DNA of 64,000 nucleotides from Mesorhizobium sp. LHD-90 (GTDB lineage: Bacteria > Pseudomonadota > Alphaproteobacteria > Rhizobiales > Rhizobiaceae). The stretch spans positions 62,001-126,000 of the forward strand of contig NZ_JAVFVV010000002.1 in NCBI RefSeq assembly GCF_030929505.1, in the 5' to 3' direction. This document shows, piece by piece, positions 1-8,340 of this stretch. Numbering within the stretch: the stretch's first letter is position 1; each line of letters opens with the position of its first letter. Position numbers and translations under genes: made by a program. The notes under the pieces were generated by a model that saw only the letters and a program-made list of their open reading frames with translations, did not search any database and had not been told where the DNA came from.

Positions 1-1
1 G

Positions 2-493
2 CTGCGCGAACGCTGGATCAGCCTGACCGACACGCATCAGTTCTTCGGCATGCTGCGCTCGCTGAAGATCAGCCGCCGCCGCGCCATGCGGCTTGCAGGC
101 CCCGATCTTGCTTGGCAGCTCGACGGCGACGCGGTGGCCGCGCTGATGAATCTCGCGGCGCAGGACGCCATTCCGATCATGTGCTTCGTTGGAAGCAAGG
201 GCTGCATCCAGATTCATTCCGGGCCGATAGCGTCGATCAAGCCGATGGGGCCGTGGATCAACGTGCTCGACGAGACGTTCCATCTGCACCTGCGCCTCGA
301 CCACATCCGCGAGACCTGGGTGGTGCGCAAGCCGACCAAGGACGGGCACGTCACCTCGGTCGAAGCCTATGACGGCGAGGGTCGGCTGATCATCCAGTTC
401 TTCGGCAAGCGCCATGAAGGCGAGGTCGAACGCGACGATTGGCGTTTCCTGGCCGAGCACTTGCCTCGCATTCCCTGTTCTACCGCCGCGTGA
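2..493 (+). CDS. hmuS: Hemin-degrading factor HmuS, C-terminal part (5' end outside the window)
   Basis: The reading frame is open from base 2, so only the last 163 residues are present; the real start lies upstream. The fragment has the features of the C-terminal repeat of the HemS/ChuS/HmuS family: a run with VGSKGCIQIHSG, then GPWINVLD and FHLHLRLD, and the tail FFGKRHEGE. Full-length family members have about 350 residues made of two similar halves. They bind or degrade heme in the cytoplasm once it has been imported. The stop is followed 9 bases later by hmuT and then by the permease and ATPase genes in the order usual for rhizobial hmu operons. A second ATG at base 50 is internal and is not a plausible start. 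Confidence 0.9.
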   Translation: MRERWISLTDTHQFFGMLRSLKISRRRAMRLAGPDLAWQLDGDAVAALMNLAAQDAIPIMCFVGSKGCIQIHSGPIASIKPMGPWINVLDETFHLHLRLDHIRETWVVRKPTKDGHVTSVEAYDGEGRLIIQFFGKRHEGEVERDDWRFLAEHLPRIPCSTAA

Positions 494-502
494 AAGCTTG
501 AC

Positions 503-1411
503 ATGACATCGTTCCGTATTGGCGGTTTGCCGCTGCGCCGCCTGCTCGCCGCCGTGATGTTCACGGCGGCCGCATCCGCTTCCGCGCATGCCACTGAGGG
601 CACCAGCGTTTTCCCCGATCCCAACCGGATCGTCGCCGTGGGCGGCTCGATCACCGAGATCATCTACGCGCTGGGCGAGGAGAAGCGGCTGATCGCTCGC
701 GATTCGACCAGCGTCTATCCCGAGGCTGCCTTCGGCTTGCCGGATGTGGGCTACATGCGGGCGCTGTCGCCGGAGGGCGTGCTGTCGGTGAAGCCCAGCG
801 CCATCCTCGCGCTTCAGGGCAGCGGCCCCAAGGAAGCGGTCGATGTGCTGAAGAAGGCAAGCGTTCCCTATATCGAGGTGCCGGACCAGTTCGGCCATCA
901 GGGCATTGTCGACAAGATCATGATCGTCGGCAAGGCTATCGGCGCCGACGACAAGGCAGCACAACTCGCCGCCAAGGTCGACGCCGACCTGAAGTCGGCC
1001 GAAGAGTTGACTGCCAACATTGCCGACCGCAAGCGCGTGCTGTTCGTGCTCAGCGTGCAGGACGGCAAGATCCTGGGCTCCGGCGCGGATACGGCCGCCG
1101 ACGGCATCATCAAGCTGGCGGGCGGCGTCAACGCGATCCAGGGTTTTTCCGGCTATCGCCAGCTTTCGGACGAAGCGATCATCACCGCAAAACCTGATCT
1201 CATCCTGATGATGAATCGCGGCGGCAACGAGGACCATGCGGCGACAGAGGCGCAGCTTTTTTCGCTGCCCGCGATCCAGTCTACGCCGGCGGGCGAGAAG
1301 CGCAGCTTCGTGCGCATGAGCGGCTCCTATCTGCTAGGTTTCGGGCCGCGAACGGCAGACGCCATCCGTGATCTCGCCGCGAAGCTCTACGGCGACGCGA
1401 TCAAGCAATAG
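503..1411 (+). CDS. hmuT: Heme ABC transporter periplasmic binding protein HmuT
   Basis: 302 residues. The N-terminus has basic residues, a hydrophobic stretch and a likely signal-peptidase site after about residue 30 (SAHA/TEG), so the protein is probably periplasmic. The mature part has the fold signatures of class III (FecB/BtuF/HmuT-type) binding proteins: RIVAVGGSITEIIYALG near the start, a central long-helix region, and a C-terminal lobe with KPDLILMMNRGG. It should pass heme from the outer-membrane receptor/TonB system to HmuUV. It follows hmuS by 9 bases and precedes hmuU by 11, so it belongs to one operon. Heme rather than siderophore is inferred mainly from the neighbours. Confidence 0.93.
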   Translation: MTSFRIGGLPLRRLLAAVMFTAAASASAHATEGTSVFPDPNRIVAVGGSITEIIYALGEEKRLIARDSTSVYPEAAFGLPDVGYMRALSPEGVLSVKPSAILALQGSGPKEAVDVLKKASVPYIEVPDQFGHQGIVDKIMIVGKAIGADDKAAQLAAKVDADLKSAEELTANIADRKRVLFVLSVQDGKILGSGADTAADGIIKLAGGVNAIQGFSGYRQLSDEAIITAKPDLILMMNRGGNEDHAATEAQLFSLPAIQSTPAGEKRSFVRMSGSYLLGFGPRTADAIRDLAAKLYGDAIKQ

Positions 1412-1422
1412 GTCGTGCGCAT

Positions 1423-2526
1423 ATGTCGATGTCCAGCGCCGCGGCGGCAGCCGTGAATCCATCCGTTCCTGCTGCCGGTGACCGCTCGCAGCGTGCCCAG
1501 ATCGTGCTGGTGCTGCTCTGTATCGCTCTGGTCGTGACGGCTGCTTTCGGCGCGTCGTCCGGCGCTTCCGACGCCTCGGCCCTGGCCGTCCTGAAGGACT
1601 GGCTGCTGCCGGGCACCGGAGCGGATGCAGTGCTGTCGGAGCGCGACCGCATCATCATCTATGACATCCGCTTGCCGCGCGTCGCCATGGGCATCATGGT
1701 TGGCGCCGCGCTGGCCGTTTCCGGCGCGGTTATGCAGGGCCTTTTCCGCAATCCGCTCGCCGACCCCGGCATTGTCGGTGTCTCGGCCGGCGCCAGCCTG
1801 GGGGCGGTGTCGGTGATCGTGCTCGGGACGACGGTGCTCGCGCCAGTCACGGCCCTGCTCGGCATCTACGCTTTGCCGCTGGCCGCCTTCGTCGGCAGCC
1901 TTGCGGTGACCCTCATTCTCTACAAGGTGGCGACGCGGCGCGGCCAGACCTCGATCGCCACCATGCTGCTGGCCGGCATCGCATTGGGCGCGATGGCGAC
2001 GGCATTGACCGGCCTGCTGATCTTCGTGGCCGACGATCGGCAACTGCGCGACCTGACCTTCTGGTCGCTTGGCTCGCTCGCCGGCGCGACCTGGACGAAA
2101 GTGTTCGCTGCCGGCAGCATGGTCGTCGTGGCGCTTGCGACGACACCCTTTTTCGCACGCGGGCTCAATGCGTTGGCGTTGGGTGAAGCAAGCGCTGCGC
2201 ATCTCGGTGTACCGGTGCAGCGGCTGAAGCACGGGGCGATCCTTGTTGTCTCGGCGGCCACCGGCGCCTCGGTTGCCGTCAGCGGCGGCATCGCCTTTGT
2301 CGGCATCATCGTGCCGCACCTGCTTCGACTGCTGATCGGGCCGGACAATCGTTACCTGCTGCCCTGCGCGACTCTGCTCGGCGCCTGCCTGCTGCTGCTC
2401 GCCGATGCGCTCAGCCGCACCATCGTTGCGCCGGCCGAATTGCCGATCGGCATCATCACGGCGGCCGCCGGCGGACCGTTCTTCCTGTGGATACTGCTGC
2501 GCAAGCGCGGCGTTCTCGATCTCTGA
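1423..2526 (+). CDS. hmuU: Heme ABC transporter permease HmuU
   Basis: 367 residues with about ten hydrophobic helices, the size and pattern of the FecCD/BtuC permease family. Recognisable motifs are RLPRVAMGIMVGAALAVSGAVMQG near residue 80, NPLADPGIVGVSAGA after it, and GGIAFVGIIVPHLLRL towards the C-terminus, which is the coupling region that contacts the ATPase. A longer soluble N-terminal stretch of about 25 residues precedes the first helix. As a dimer it forms the inner-membrane channel for heme. It sits between hmuT and hmuV with short gaps (11 and 12 bases), consistent with co-transcription. Confidence 0.94.
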   Translation: MSMSSAAAAAVNPSVPAAGDRSQRAQIVLVLLCIALVVTAAFGASSGASDASALAVLKDWLLPGTGADAVLSERDRIIIYDIRLPRVAMGIMVGAALAVSGAVMQGLFRNPLADPGIVGVSAGASLGAVSVIVLGTTVLAPVTALLGIYALPLAAFVGSLAVTLILYKVATRRGQTSIATMLLAGIALGAMATALTGLLIFVADDRQLRDLTFWSLGSLAGATWTKVFAAGSMVVVALATTPFFARGLNALALGEASAAHLGVPVQRLKHGAILVVSAATGASVAVSGGIAFVGIIVPHLLRLLIGPDNRYLLPCATLLGACLLLLADALSRTIVAPAELPIGIITAAAGGPFFLWILLRKRGVLDL

Positions 2527-2538
2527 GCGGAGGGCAGG

Positions 2539-3330
2539 ATGATCGAAGCAACGGACGTCGGCGTTTCCATCGGCAGCAAGCGCATCGTCGAAGGCGTGGC
2601 GTTCCGGGCGCTGCCGGGGCAGGTGACGGCGATCGTCGGGCCGAACGGCTCGGGCAAGACCACGTTCCTCAAGGCGCTGGCCGGCGACCTTCCGTATAGC
2701 GGACGGCTGACCTTCGAAGGCCGCGAGGTCGCGCGCATGCGGCCGAACGAGGCGGCCGGCGTGCGTGCCGTGCTCCCCCAGTCGACACAGCTTGCCTTTC
2801 CCTTCACCGTGCGCGAGATCGTGCGCCTCGGTCTGATGGGCGGCCGTTCCGGCGTACTCGCCGGCGAGGCCGAGCGCCTGCCCGAGCGGGCGCTGGCAAA
2901 GGTCGACCTCGCCGGTTTCGGTGGACGGCTCTACCAGGAGCTCTCCGGCGGCGAGCAGCAGCGCGTGCAATTGGCGCGGGTGCTCTGCCAGGTCTGGGCA
3001 CCGGTGCTGGAAGGGCGGCCTCGCTACCTCTTCCTCGACGAGCCGGTGTCCAGCCTCGACATCAAGCACCAACTGGTGATCATGGACATTGCCCGCGACT
3101 ATGCGCGGCGCGGCGGCGGCGTCGTGGCGATCCTGCACGATCTCAATCTGACGGCGATGTATGCGGACCACATCGCCGTCATGCATCGCGGCCGCGTCGC
3201 GGCGGCCGGTGAGCCGCGCGACGTGCTCAGCGACGGGTTGATCGAAGAAGTATTCGATTGCCGGCTGCGGGTAGGGGCATTGCCGGCGAGCGGCATGCCC
3301 TTCGTGCTGCCGCAGTCGGTGGCGCTGTAG
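2539..3330 (+). CDS. hmuV: Heme ABC transporter ATP-binding protein HmuV
   Basis: 263 residues, typical for HmuV. The nucleotide-binding domain is complete: Walker A GPNGSGKTTF at about residues 35-44, a Q-loop with LPQSTQ, the ABC signature LSGGEQQRVQLAR, Walker B RYLFLDEP, a D-loop SSLD and the switch histidine in ILHDLNL. It powers heme import through HmuU from the cytoplasmic side. A good ribosome site (GGAGGG) precedes the ATG. It is the last gene of the hmu operon here and converges on rirA with only 15 bases between the stop codons. Confidence 0.95.
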   Translation: MIEATDVGVSIGSKRIVEGVAFRALPGQVTAIVGPNGSGKTTFLKALAGDLPYSGRLTFEGREVARMRPNEAAGVRAVLPQSTQLAFPFTVREIVRLGLMGGRSGVLAGEAERLPERALAKVDLAGFGGRLYQELSGGEQQRVQLARVLCQVWAPVLEGRPRYLFLDEPVSSLDIKHQLVIMDIARDYARRGGGVVAILHDLNLTAMYADHIAVMHRGRVAAAGEPRDVLSDGLIEEVFDCRLRVGALPASGMPFVLPQSVAL

Positions 3331-3345
3331 CGCCGCGGGACAGGT

Positions 3346-3810
3346 TCAGGCTGCCGGGGCGGTTACCGGCGCCAGCGCCTCGATGCCCAGCAGTGAGCGC
3401 ACATTGCTGCGCGACTTGACGAGATCGGCGATCGTGTGGCGTTCGAGCACGGCGAAGAAGGCGTTCAGCGCCTCGCGCAGCGCGGCGTTCAGCGCGCAAC
3501 TGTCGATCAGCGGGCACTCAGCCGCGTCGTTCTCGAAACACTCCGCCATGGCGAAGTTTTCCTCGGTGACGCGCACCACGTCGAACAGGTTGATCTTGTC
3601 GGCCGGGCGTCCCAGCCGCACGCCGCCGTTCCTGCCGCGCACCGTCTCGACAAGCCTGTTCTCGACCAGCGGCTGCAGGATCTTGAACAGGAAAAGCTCG
3701 GAGACCGAATAGGCCTCGGCGATCTCCGGGATACGGCTCAGCCGCCCGTCGTTGGCCGCGCAATACATCAGGATGCGCATGGCATAGTTGGTCTGGCGTG
3801 TCAGTCGCAT
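3346..3810 (-). CDS. rirA: Rrf2-family iron-responsive repressor RirA
   Basis: 154 residues. The N-terminal winged helix begins MRLTRQTNYAMRILMYCA, as in rhizobial RirA. Three cysteines at positions 91, 99 and 105 (AEC, AEC, DSC) have the spacing used by RirA to hold a [4Fe-4S] cluster, unlike the spacing seen in many NsrR proteins. RirA represses iron- and heme-uptake genes when iron is sufficient and loses its cluster when iron is scarce. Its position tail-to-tail with the hmu operon fits this job. An Irr-box-like palindrome lies about 49 bases upstream of its start, suggesting that Irr represses rirA under low iron. The main alternative is another Rrf2 regulator such as IscR, but no suf/isc genes are nearby. 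Confidence 0.9.
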   Translation of the reverse strand: MRLTRQTNYAMRILMYCAANDGRLSRIPEIAEAYSVSELFLFKILQPLVENRLVETVRGRNGGVRLGRPADKINLFDVVRVTEENFAMAECFENDAAECPLIDSCALNAALREALNAFFAVLERHTIADLVKSRSNVRSLLGIEALAPVTAPAA

Positions 3811-3858
3811 GGTCGCTCCTTCCGCGCACGCGTTTCGTTGCCGGAATATGGCCTATAG

Positions 3859-3875
3859 TTTGGAATAATTCCAGA
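3859..3875. promoter_or_regulatory. Irr box / iron control element-like palindrome upstream of rirA
   Basis: The 17-base TTTGGAATAATTCCAGA is a near-perfect inverted repeat centred on one base. It matches the published ICE/Irr-box pattern TTTAGAA-N3-TTCTAAA at 11 of the 14 fixed positions. It lies 49 bases before the rirA start codon, where it could overlap the promoter. Regulation of rirA by Irr is known in other Rhizobiales; here it is inferred from the motif only. Confidence 0.6.
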
Positions 3876-4025
3876 CAAGAGAATCGATTAGTTGAATTTT
3901 CCTGTCATGTTTATGGCGACCCGCGTCCGGAACGACGTTGGCAGGTTTTGCGTCTTGCCCCCTATATGAAAGACGCCGGCGCTCATTCGCTTGGCGTATC
4001 CTTGTGGAGAAGGGCGAGGCAGGGC

Positions 4026-5315
4026 ATGGCGAACTCCGAAGTGCTGACGGCGACGGCCGAATCGCGCGAGGCGGAGAAACTGGCCGCGCTGAAGCGGACG
4101 AAACTTTTCGCTACGCTGGCGCTTGGCTTGTGCCTTGCCGTGCTGGTGGTTGCGCGATCGTTCCAGGCGCGCTGGCCGTGGCTCGGCTTCGTCGCTGCTT
4201 TCGCCGAAGCCGCGACCATCGGCGGCCTCGCCGACTGGTATGCGGTGGTCGCGCTGTTCCGCCGCCCGCTCGGTCTGCCGATCCCGCATACGGCCATCAT
4301 CCCGGAGAACAGGGTGCGCATCGCCGACAATCTCGGCCGCTTCATCGAGGTGAATTTCCTGGCGCCCGGGCCGGTCAAGGCCAAGCTGGAGGAGGTGGAC
4401 TTCGCGGCGCTGGTGGCCGACTGGCTGTCGGACCGGCGGCGCGCCGGCGATCTCGCCGCCTTCGTGGCGCGGCTGGCGCCGCAGGCGCTGACGGCGATCG
4501 AACAATCGGGCCTGAAGGATTTCGCCACCCGCCGCCTTGCCGAGCAGGTCGAAAAGGTGCCGGTAGCGCCGCTCGCCGCCGGTTTGCTGCAGGCCGTCAC
4601 CGCCGAAGGGCGCCACCAGAAGCTGCTCGACGAGCTCACCGGGGCGCTGGCGAAAACATTCAGCGACGAGACGATGCTGGCATCGATGCGTGACAGGATA
4701 AGGTCCGAACTGCCGTCGCTGTTCAACCTGTTCCGCGCCGACGCATATCTGCTGAAGAAGATCGTCGCCTCGGCCGCATCCTTTCTCAAGGATGTACAGG
4801 ACGATCCCGATCATCCGCTGCGACGCGAGTTCGATCGATTCGTCGAAAATTTCGTCGAGCGGCTGAGAACCTCCGAGGACTATGCGGAGCGCGCCGAGGC
4901 GCTGAAACGCGATCTGCTGGCGCGGCCAGAACTGCGCTCGCTCGCCGGCGACCTGTGGGGCGGCGTGCGCGCCATGATCGAACAGGATCTTGCCGCGCCG
5001 CGCTCGGCGATCCGCACCCATCTCGCGGGTATGTTCGTGAATGTCGGACGGCATCTGGCGAGCGATCCGGACATCCGCGCCGACATGAACAAGGGATTCG
5101 TCGTCTCGCTGGCGGCTTTCGTCGATAGCCAGAAGAGCGGCGTGTCGAACTTCATCGCCGAGCAAGTGAAGCGCTGGGATCTCGCCCAGCTTACTCGCGT
5201 CGTCGAACTCAACATCGGCCGCGACCTGCAATACATCCGCTTCAACGGCATGCTGATCGGCGGCCTTGCGGGCCTGATACTGTACGGCGCCGAACGCCTG
5301 CTCTGGACGAATTGA
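4026..5315 (+). CDS. DUF445 family membrane protein
   Basis: 429 residues from the ATG at 4026. This start gives an N-terminus MANSEVLTATAESREAEKLAALKRTKL followed by a first membrane helix, as in DUF445 relatives. Longer versions of the frame would run back over the rirA promoter. Hydrophobic segments are near residues 28-65 (GFVAAFAEAATIGGLADWYAVVALFRRP is the family hallmark) and at the very C-terminus (GMLIGGLAGLILYG). Between them is a long, charged, largely helical region. The biochemical role of DUF445 proteins is not established. The gene stands alone, divergent from rirA, and shares no obvious operon. Confidence 0.85.
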   Translation: MANSEVLTATAESREAEKLAALKRTKLFATLALGLCLAVLVVARSFQARWPWLGFVAAFAEAATIGGLADWYAVVALFRRPLGLPIPHTAIIPENRVRIADNLGRFIEVNFLAPGPVKAKLEEVDFAALVADWLSDRRRAGDLAAFVARLAPQALTAIEQSGLKDFATRRLAEQVEKVPVAPLAAGLLQAVTAEGRHQKLLDELTGALAKTFSDETMLASMRDRIRSELPSLFNLFRADAYLLKKIVASAASFLKDVQDDPDHPLRREFDRFVENFVERLRTSEDYAERAEALKRDLLARPELRSLAGDLWGGVRAMIEQDLAAPRSAIRTHLAGMFVNVGRHLASDPDIRADMNKGFVVSLAAFVDSQKSGVSNFIAEQVKRWDLAQLTRVVELNIGRDLQYIRFNGMLIGGLAGLILYGAERLLWTN

Positions 5316-5434
5316 CGTCAATTCCCGTCGCAGCAACGCATGCGGCGGGGCGCAGAGATGAGTACAGCATCCGATTTTGCGATTGCCGCACAACCGACTA
5401 AGAACACTATGTTTGGATGGACGAAAGGAACACG

Positions 5435-5920
5435 ATGCGGGAAAAGGCGCCGACATTCGATGAGCTACGCGGCCTGATCGGCGAGGAGCTCGGCGTCTCG
5501 GACTGGGTGACGATCGGCCAGGACCGTATCGACCAGTTCGCCGAGTGCACCGGCGACCGCCAGTGGATCCATGTCGACGTGGAGCAGGCGAGGCGCAGGA
5601 GCCCGCTGCGCACCACCATCGCCCATGGCTATCTGTCGCTGTCGCTCATCGGCTTCTTCATCCAGGACATGCGCATCCTGCCGGACAACACGCAGGGCGC
5701 TTTCAACTACGGCATCGACCATGTGCGTTTCCTGTCGCCGGTCCGGGCCGGCGCTCGTGTGCGGCTGCGCACCACGCTGCTGTCGATGGAGGACAAGGGG
5801 CCGGGCCAATATCTCATGAAAGCCAGCAATACGATGGAAATCGAGGGCGAAGACAAGCCGGCGCTGGTCGCCGATACGCTGGTCCTGCTCTATGAAAAGC
5901 GGGTGCGGCGAGACGCCTAG
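5435..5920 (+). CDS. MaoC-like (R)-hydratase, NodN type
   Basis: 161 residues from the second ATG (5435), chosen because GAAAGGA lies 5 bases before it; an in-frame ATG at 5417 would add six residues. The protein is a single hot-dog domain of the MaoC/NodN group. TIGQDRIDQFAECTGDRQWIHVD contains the conserved Asp and the His of the (R)-specific enoyl-CoA hydratase site, and SPLRTTIAHGYLSLSL follows. Such enzymes hydrate trans-2-enoyl-CoA, but the physiological substrate cannot be told from sequence. It appears to be transcribed alone. Confidence 0.82.
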   Translation: MREKAPTFDELRGLIGEELGVSDWVTIGQDRIDQFAECTGDRQWIHVDVEQARRRSPLRTTIAHGYLSLSLIGFFIQDMRILPDNTQGAFNYGIDHVRFLSPVRAGARVRLRTTLLSMEDKGPGQYLMKASNTMEIEGEDKPALVADTLVLLYEKRVRRDA

Positions 5921-6147
5921 CCGCCTGGCACGGGAGACGGACCTGGCTCGGCTACGTTTCTATCGTTCGAACCTGAGCAGTGGAAGACCGTCACAGCCGC
6001 CACCATCGAACGCCACCTTGGGAAATAGCCTTCGTCTGGCGCGAGGCTTGGACGCCGGAACCGGGAGGGGGCACTAATTGCCACCTTTGATCGCCACATA
6101 AAGTTTGAAAAGCTGTCCTTGCAATATCTGCCGAAAGAGCCTGCGCC

Positions 6148-6831
6148 ATGAGCCAGACGAGCGACGCGACACGTTTCCTGATCATCGACGACCATCCGCT
6201 TTTCCGCGAGGCGCTGCATAGCGCGGTGCGCATGGCCTATCCTGAAGTCCACACCGCCGAGGCGAAGTCGATCGCCGAGGCGTTGGAGACCTTGTCTGGG
6301 CCACTGACCTTCGATCTCGCGCTGCTCGATCTCAGCATGCCGGACGTGCACGGTTTCGAGGGGCTTCTGCAGTTGCGTACCCGCCACCCGCGATTACCAG
6401 TGGTCGTGGTCTCGGGGCACGAGGATCCCAAGATCGTGTCGGAGGCGCTGTCCTACGGGGCGGCCGGGTTCATCCCGAAATCTGTCCGGAAGGACGAACT
6501 GGCTGCCGCCATCCGCTCGGTCATGGAGGGCGCGGTATACGTTCCGCAAAACTATGGCGAGCGCCCGCCCCAGCCGGATAGTGCCGACCGCGCCGATATG
6601 GTGCGGCGATTGGCCAAGCTGACGCCGCAGCAGTTGCGCGTACTGCAGATGTTGCGCCAGGGGCTGCTCAACAAGCAGATCGCCTACGAGTTACAGGTCG
6701 GCGAGACCACGGTGAAGGCTCATGTCTCGGAAATCCTGCGCAAGCTCAACGTCTACAGTCGCACCCAGGCGGTGATCGAGGTGTCGAAACTCGACAATGC
6801 GGATCTGTTTCGGGAGCATTCTGGGTTTTAG
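6148..6831 (+). CDS. Response regulator, NarL/LuxR family
   Basis: 227 residues in two domains. The receiver (about 8-125) has the acidic pair at D14/D15, the phospho-acceptor D61 in LLDLSMPD, and a lysine in GFIPKSVRKDE. The C-terminal GerE/LuxR helix-turn-helix (about 155-215) reads LTPQQLRVLQMLRQGLLNKQIAYELQVGETTVKAHVSEILRKL. It is therefore a phosphorylation-controlled transcription regulator. It converges on a FIST protein and a hybrid kinase gene, and the same octamer repeat touches both stop codons, which suggests a linked signalling unit. Its target genes are unknown; the molybdenum hydroxylase genes beyond the kinase are one possibility. Confidence 0.9.
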   Translation: MSQTSDATRFLIIDDHPLFREALHSAVRMAYPEVHTAEAKSIAEALETLSGPLTFDLALLDLSMPDVHGFEGLLQLRTRHPRLPVVVVSGHEDPKIVSEALSYGAAGFIPKSVRKDELAAAIRSVMEGAVYVPQNYGERPPQPDSADRADMVRRLAKLTPQQLRVLQMLRQGLLNKQIAYELQVGETTVKAHVSEILRKLNVYSRTQAVIEVSKLDNADLFREHSGF

Positions 6832-6989
6832 GCAGCAGGGCAGTAGGGCAGTAGGGCAGTAGGGCAGTAGGGCAGTAGGGCAGTAGGATTGCCCGCTCGA
6901 GAGCCTTCGAAATTGGCAAAAACCAAAACTTCCAGCGCTTTCGGCCGCTGGCGGATCGTTCGTCTCGGCTATTCTGCCCTACTGCCCTA
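6832..6989. repeat. Tandem octamer array (GCAGTAGG) with an inverted partial copy
   Basis: Six perfect head-to-tail copies of GCAGTAGG occupy 6840-6887, preceded by one degenerate copy (GCAGCAGG, 6832-6839) that starts one base after the response regulator's stop. An inverted copy, CTGCCCTACTGCCCTA at 6974-6989, contains the stop codon of the convergent kinase gene. The two arms could pair into a long hairpin with an 86-base loop and act as a shared transcription end. A second array of the same unit lies at 36741-36772. Confidence 0.8.
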
Positions 6990-8330
6990 AGCCAGCAAAT
7001 GCGCCAGCAGTGCCCGCAATTGCGCGGGCTTCACCGGCTTGCGCATCAGTTCGATGCCGCCAGCGCGTGCCATCTGGGCGAGCGCGGGCGACGGGTCGCC
7101 CGTGATGATCAAGGCGGGAACGTCGCGCGCCAGATAGGTGCGGGCTTCGGCGATCGTCTGGCTGCCCAAGTCGCCGCCCACCAGATGCTGGTCGGCGATG
7201 ATCACGTCCGGCACCCAGTCGGTATCGCCCAGCGCGCGCAACGCTTCCTTGGATGACGTCGCGGGCCGGACCGCGCATTGCCAGCGTGCGAGGAGCCCCA
7301 TCATGGCTTCAAGCACGGTGAGGTCGTTCTCGATCAGCAACACTTTTGTGCCGAACAGGCCGTAGCCGCGCGGCTTTTTGGTCTCGGTGGTGGCTTCGGC
7401 GACGGCGGTCGGCAGCCGGTTAGCAAGTGCCGGCACTTCCAGCCAGAAGACGGTGCCGCGTCCGACGACGGACGAGAAGCCGATGCGGTGGCCAAGCGCG
7501 TCCGCCATTCTGCGCACGATCGACAAGCCCAACCCGAGCCCGGCGCCGGAAACGTCGCTCTCGACGGCGCCGGGACCGCGATGGAATTCCTCGAAAACCG
7601 CTTCGCGGTGATCCTGTGGGATGCCGCAGCCGGTATCGGCGATCTCGATGCGGATGAAGGTTTCGCGACGTCGCGCACCGACCAGCACGCCCCCCGAGCG
7701 GGTATAGCGGACCGCATTGGATACGATGTTTTGCAGGAGGCGGCGCAGCATCGTCTGGTCGGAGCGGACCACGGCATTGCTCGCCCGGAACCGGAATTTG
7801 AGTCCTTTCTGCTCCGCCAGGGGCTGAAAATCCGACTTTATCGACGAAAACAGTTGATCCAGCGAAATCTCCTCGACCTCGGGCAGGACCACGCCGGCGT
7901 CGAGCTTTGAAATGTCGAGCAGTGTCTGCAGCAGGTTGCCGATGGTGGTCAGCGAGCGTTCAACCTGGCCGACCAGCCGGCGGCCTTCCTCGGTGGCCTG
8001 CAGGTCCGACAACGCCGAGATCGACAGATGCGCGGCGTTGAGCGGTTGCAGCACGTCGTGGCTGGCTGCCGCGAGGAAGCGCGTCTTCGACAGATTTGCC
8101 AGTTCCGCCGCTTCCTTGGCGGCCACAAGGCCGACATTGGACTCCTCCAGTCGCCGCAGCGTGGAGCGCAGTTCCTCGGTGCGGTCGCGCACCCGGCCCT
8201 CGAGGTTGATCGCGGTCTGGAACAGCGAGAAGGCATTGCCCTGCTGATCCATGGCCCGCTCGACACGCGAGATCAGGGCGGAGTTGATCTTGCGCAGCCG
8301 CGCGACGTCGGTGATTTCGTCCATCAGCAT
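6987..8330 (-). CDS. Hybrid sensor histidine kinase with C-terminal receiver domain
   Basis: 447 residues. There is no membrane segment, so the kinase is cytosolic. A coiled-coil-like N-terminus (about 1-80) leads to the HisKA box FLAAASHDVLQPLNAAH with phospho-acceptor H91. The ATPase domain (about 190-310) shows NIVSNAVRYT (N box), ADTGCGIP (G1) and GAGLGLGLSIV (G2). A receiver domain (about 330-447) has D380 in VIIADQHL and a lysine in LMRKPVKP. The layout resembles NahK/ErcS'-type kinases. It starts 10 bases after the stop of the FIST gene, with its GAGG ribosome site next to that stop, so the two are co-transcribed. With no sensor domain of its own, it probably takes its signal from the FIST protein. 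Confidence 0.9.
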   Translation of the reverse strand: MLMDEITDVARLRKINSALISRVERAMDQQGNAFSLFQTAINLEGRVRDRTEELRSTLRRLEESNVGLVAAKEAAELANLSKTRFLAAASHDVLQPLNAAHLSISALSDLQATEEGRRLVGQVERSLTTIGNLLQTLLDISKLDAGVVLPEVEEISLDQLFSSIKSDFQPLAEQKGLKFRFRASNAVVRSDQTMLRRLLQNIVSNAVRYTRSGGVLVGARRRETFIRIEIADTGCGIPQDHREAVFEEFHRGPGAVESDVSGAGLGLGLSIVRRMADALGHRIGFSSVVGRGTVFWLEVPALANRLPTAVAEATTETKKPRGYGLFGTKVLLIENDLTVLEAMMGLLARWQCAVRPATSSKEALRALGDTDWVPDVIIADQHLVGGDLGSQTIAEARTYLARDVPALIITGDPSPALAQMARAGGIELMRKPVKPAQLRALLAHLLA

Positions 8331-8340
8331 GGAACGAACC

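Noticed and set aside
1387-3186. Minus-strand open frame of 599 codons opposite hmuTUV
   Set aside because: It is the mirror frame of three well-identified genes, rich in Arg/His/Gln with no domain; high GC removes stop codons in this frame.
3798-4025. 76-residue N-terminal extension of the DUF445 protein
   Set aside because: It would overlap the rirA start and the Irr-like site and has no ribosome site; the ATG at 4026 fits the family.
6840-6887. CRISPR-like direct repeats
   Set aside because: The octamers are contiguous with no spacers and no cas genes are present.
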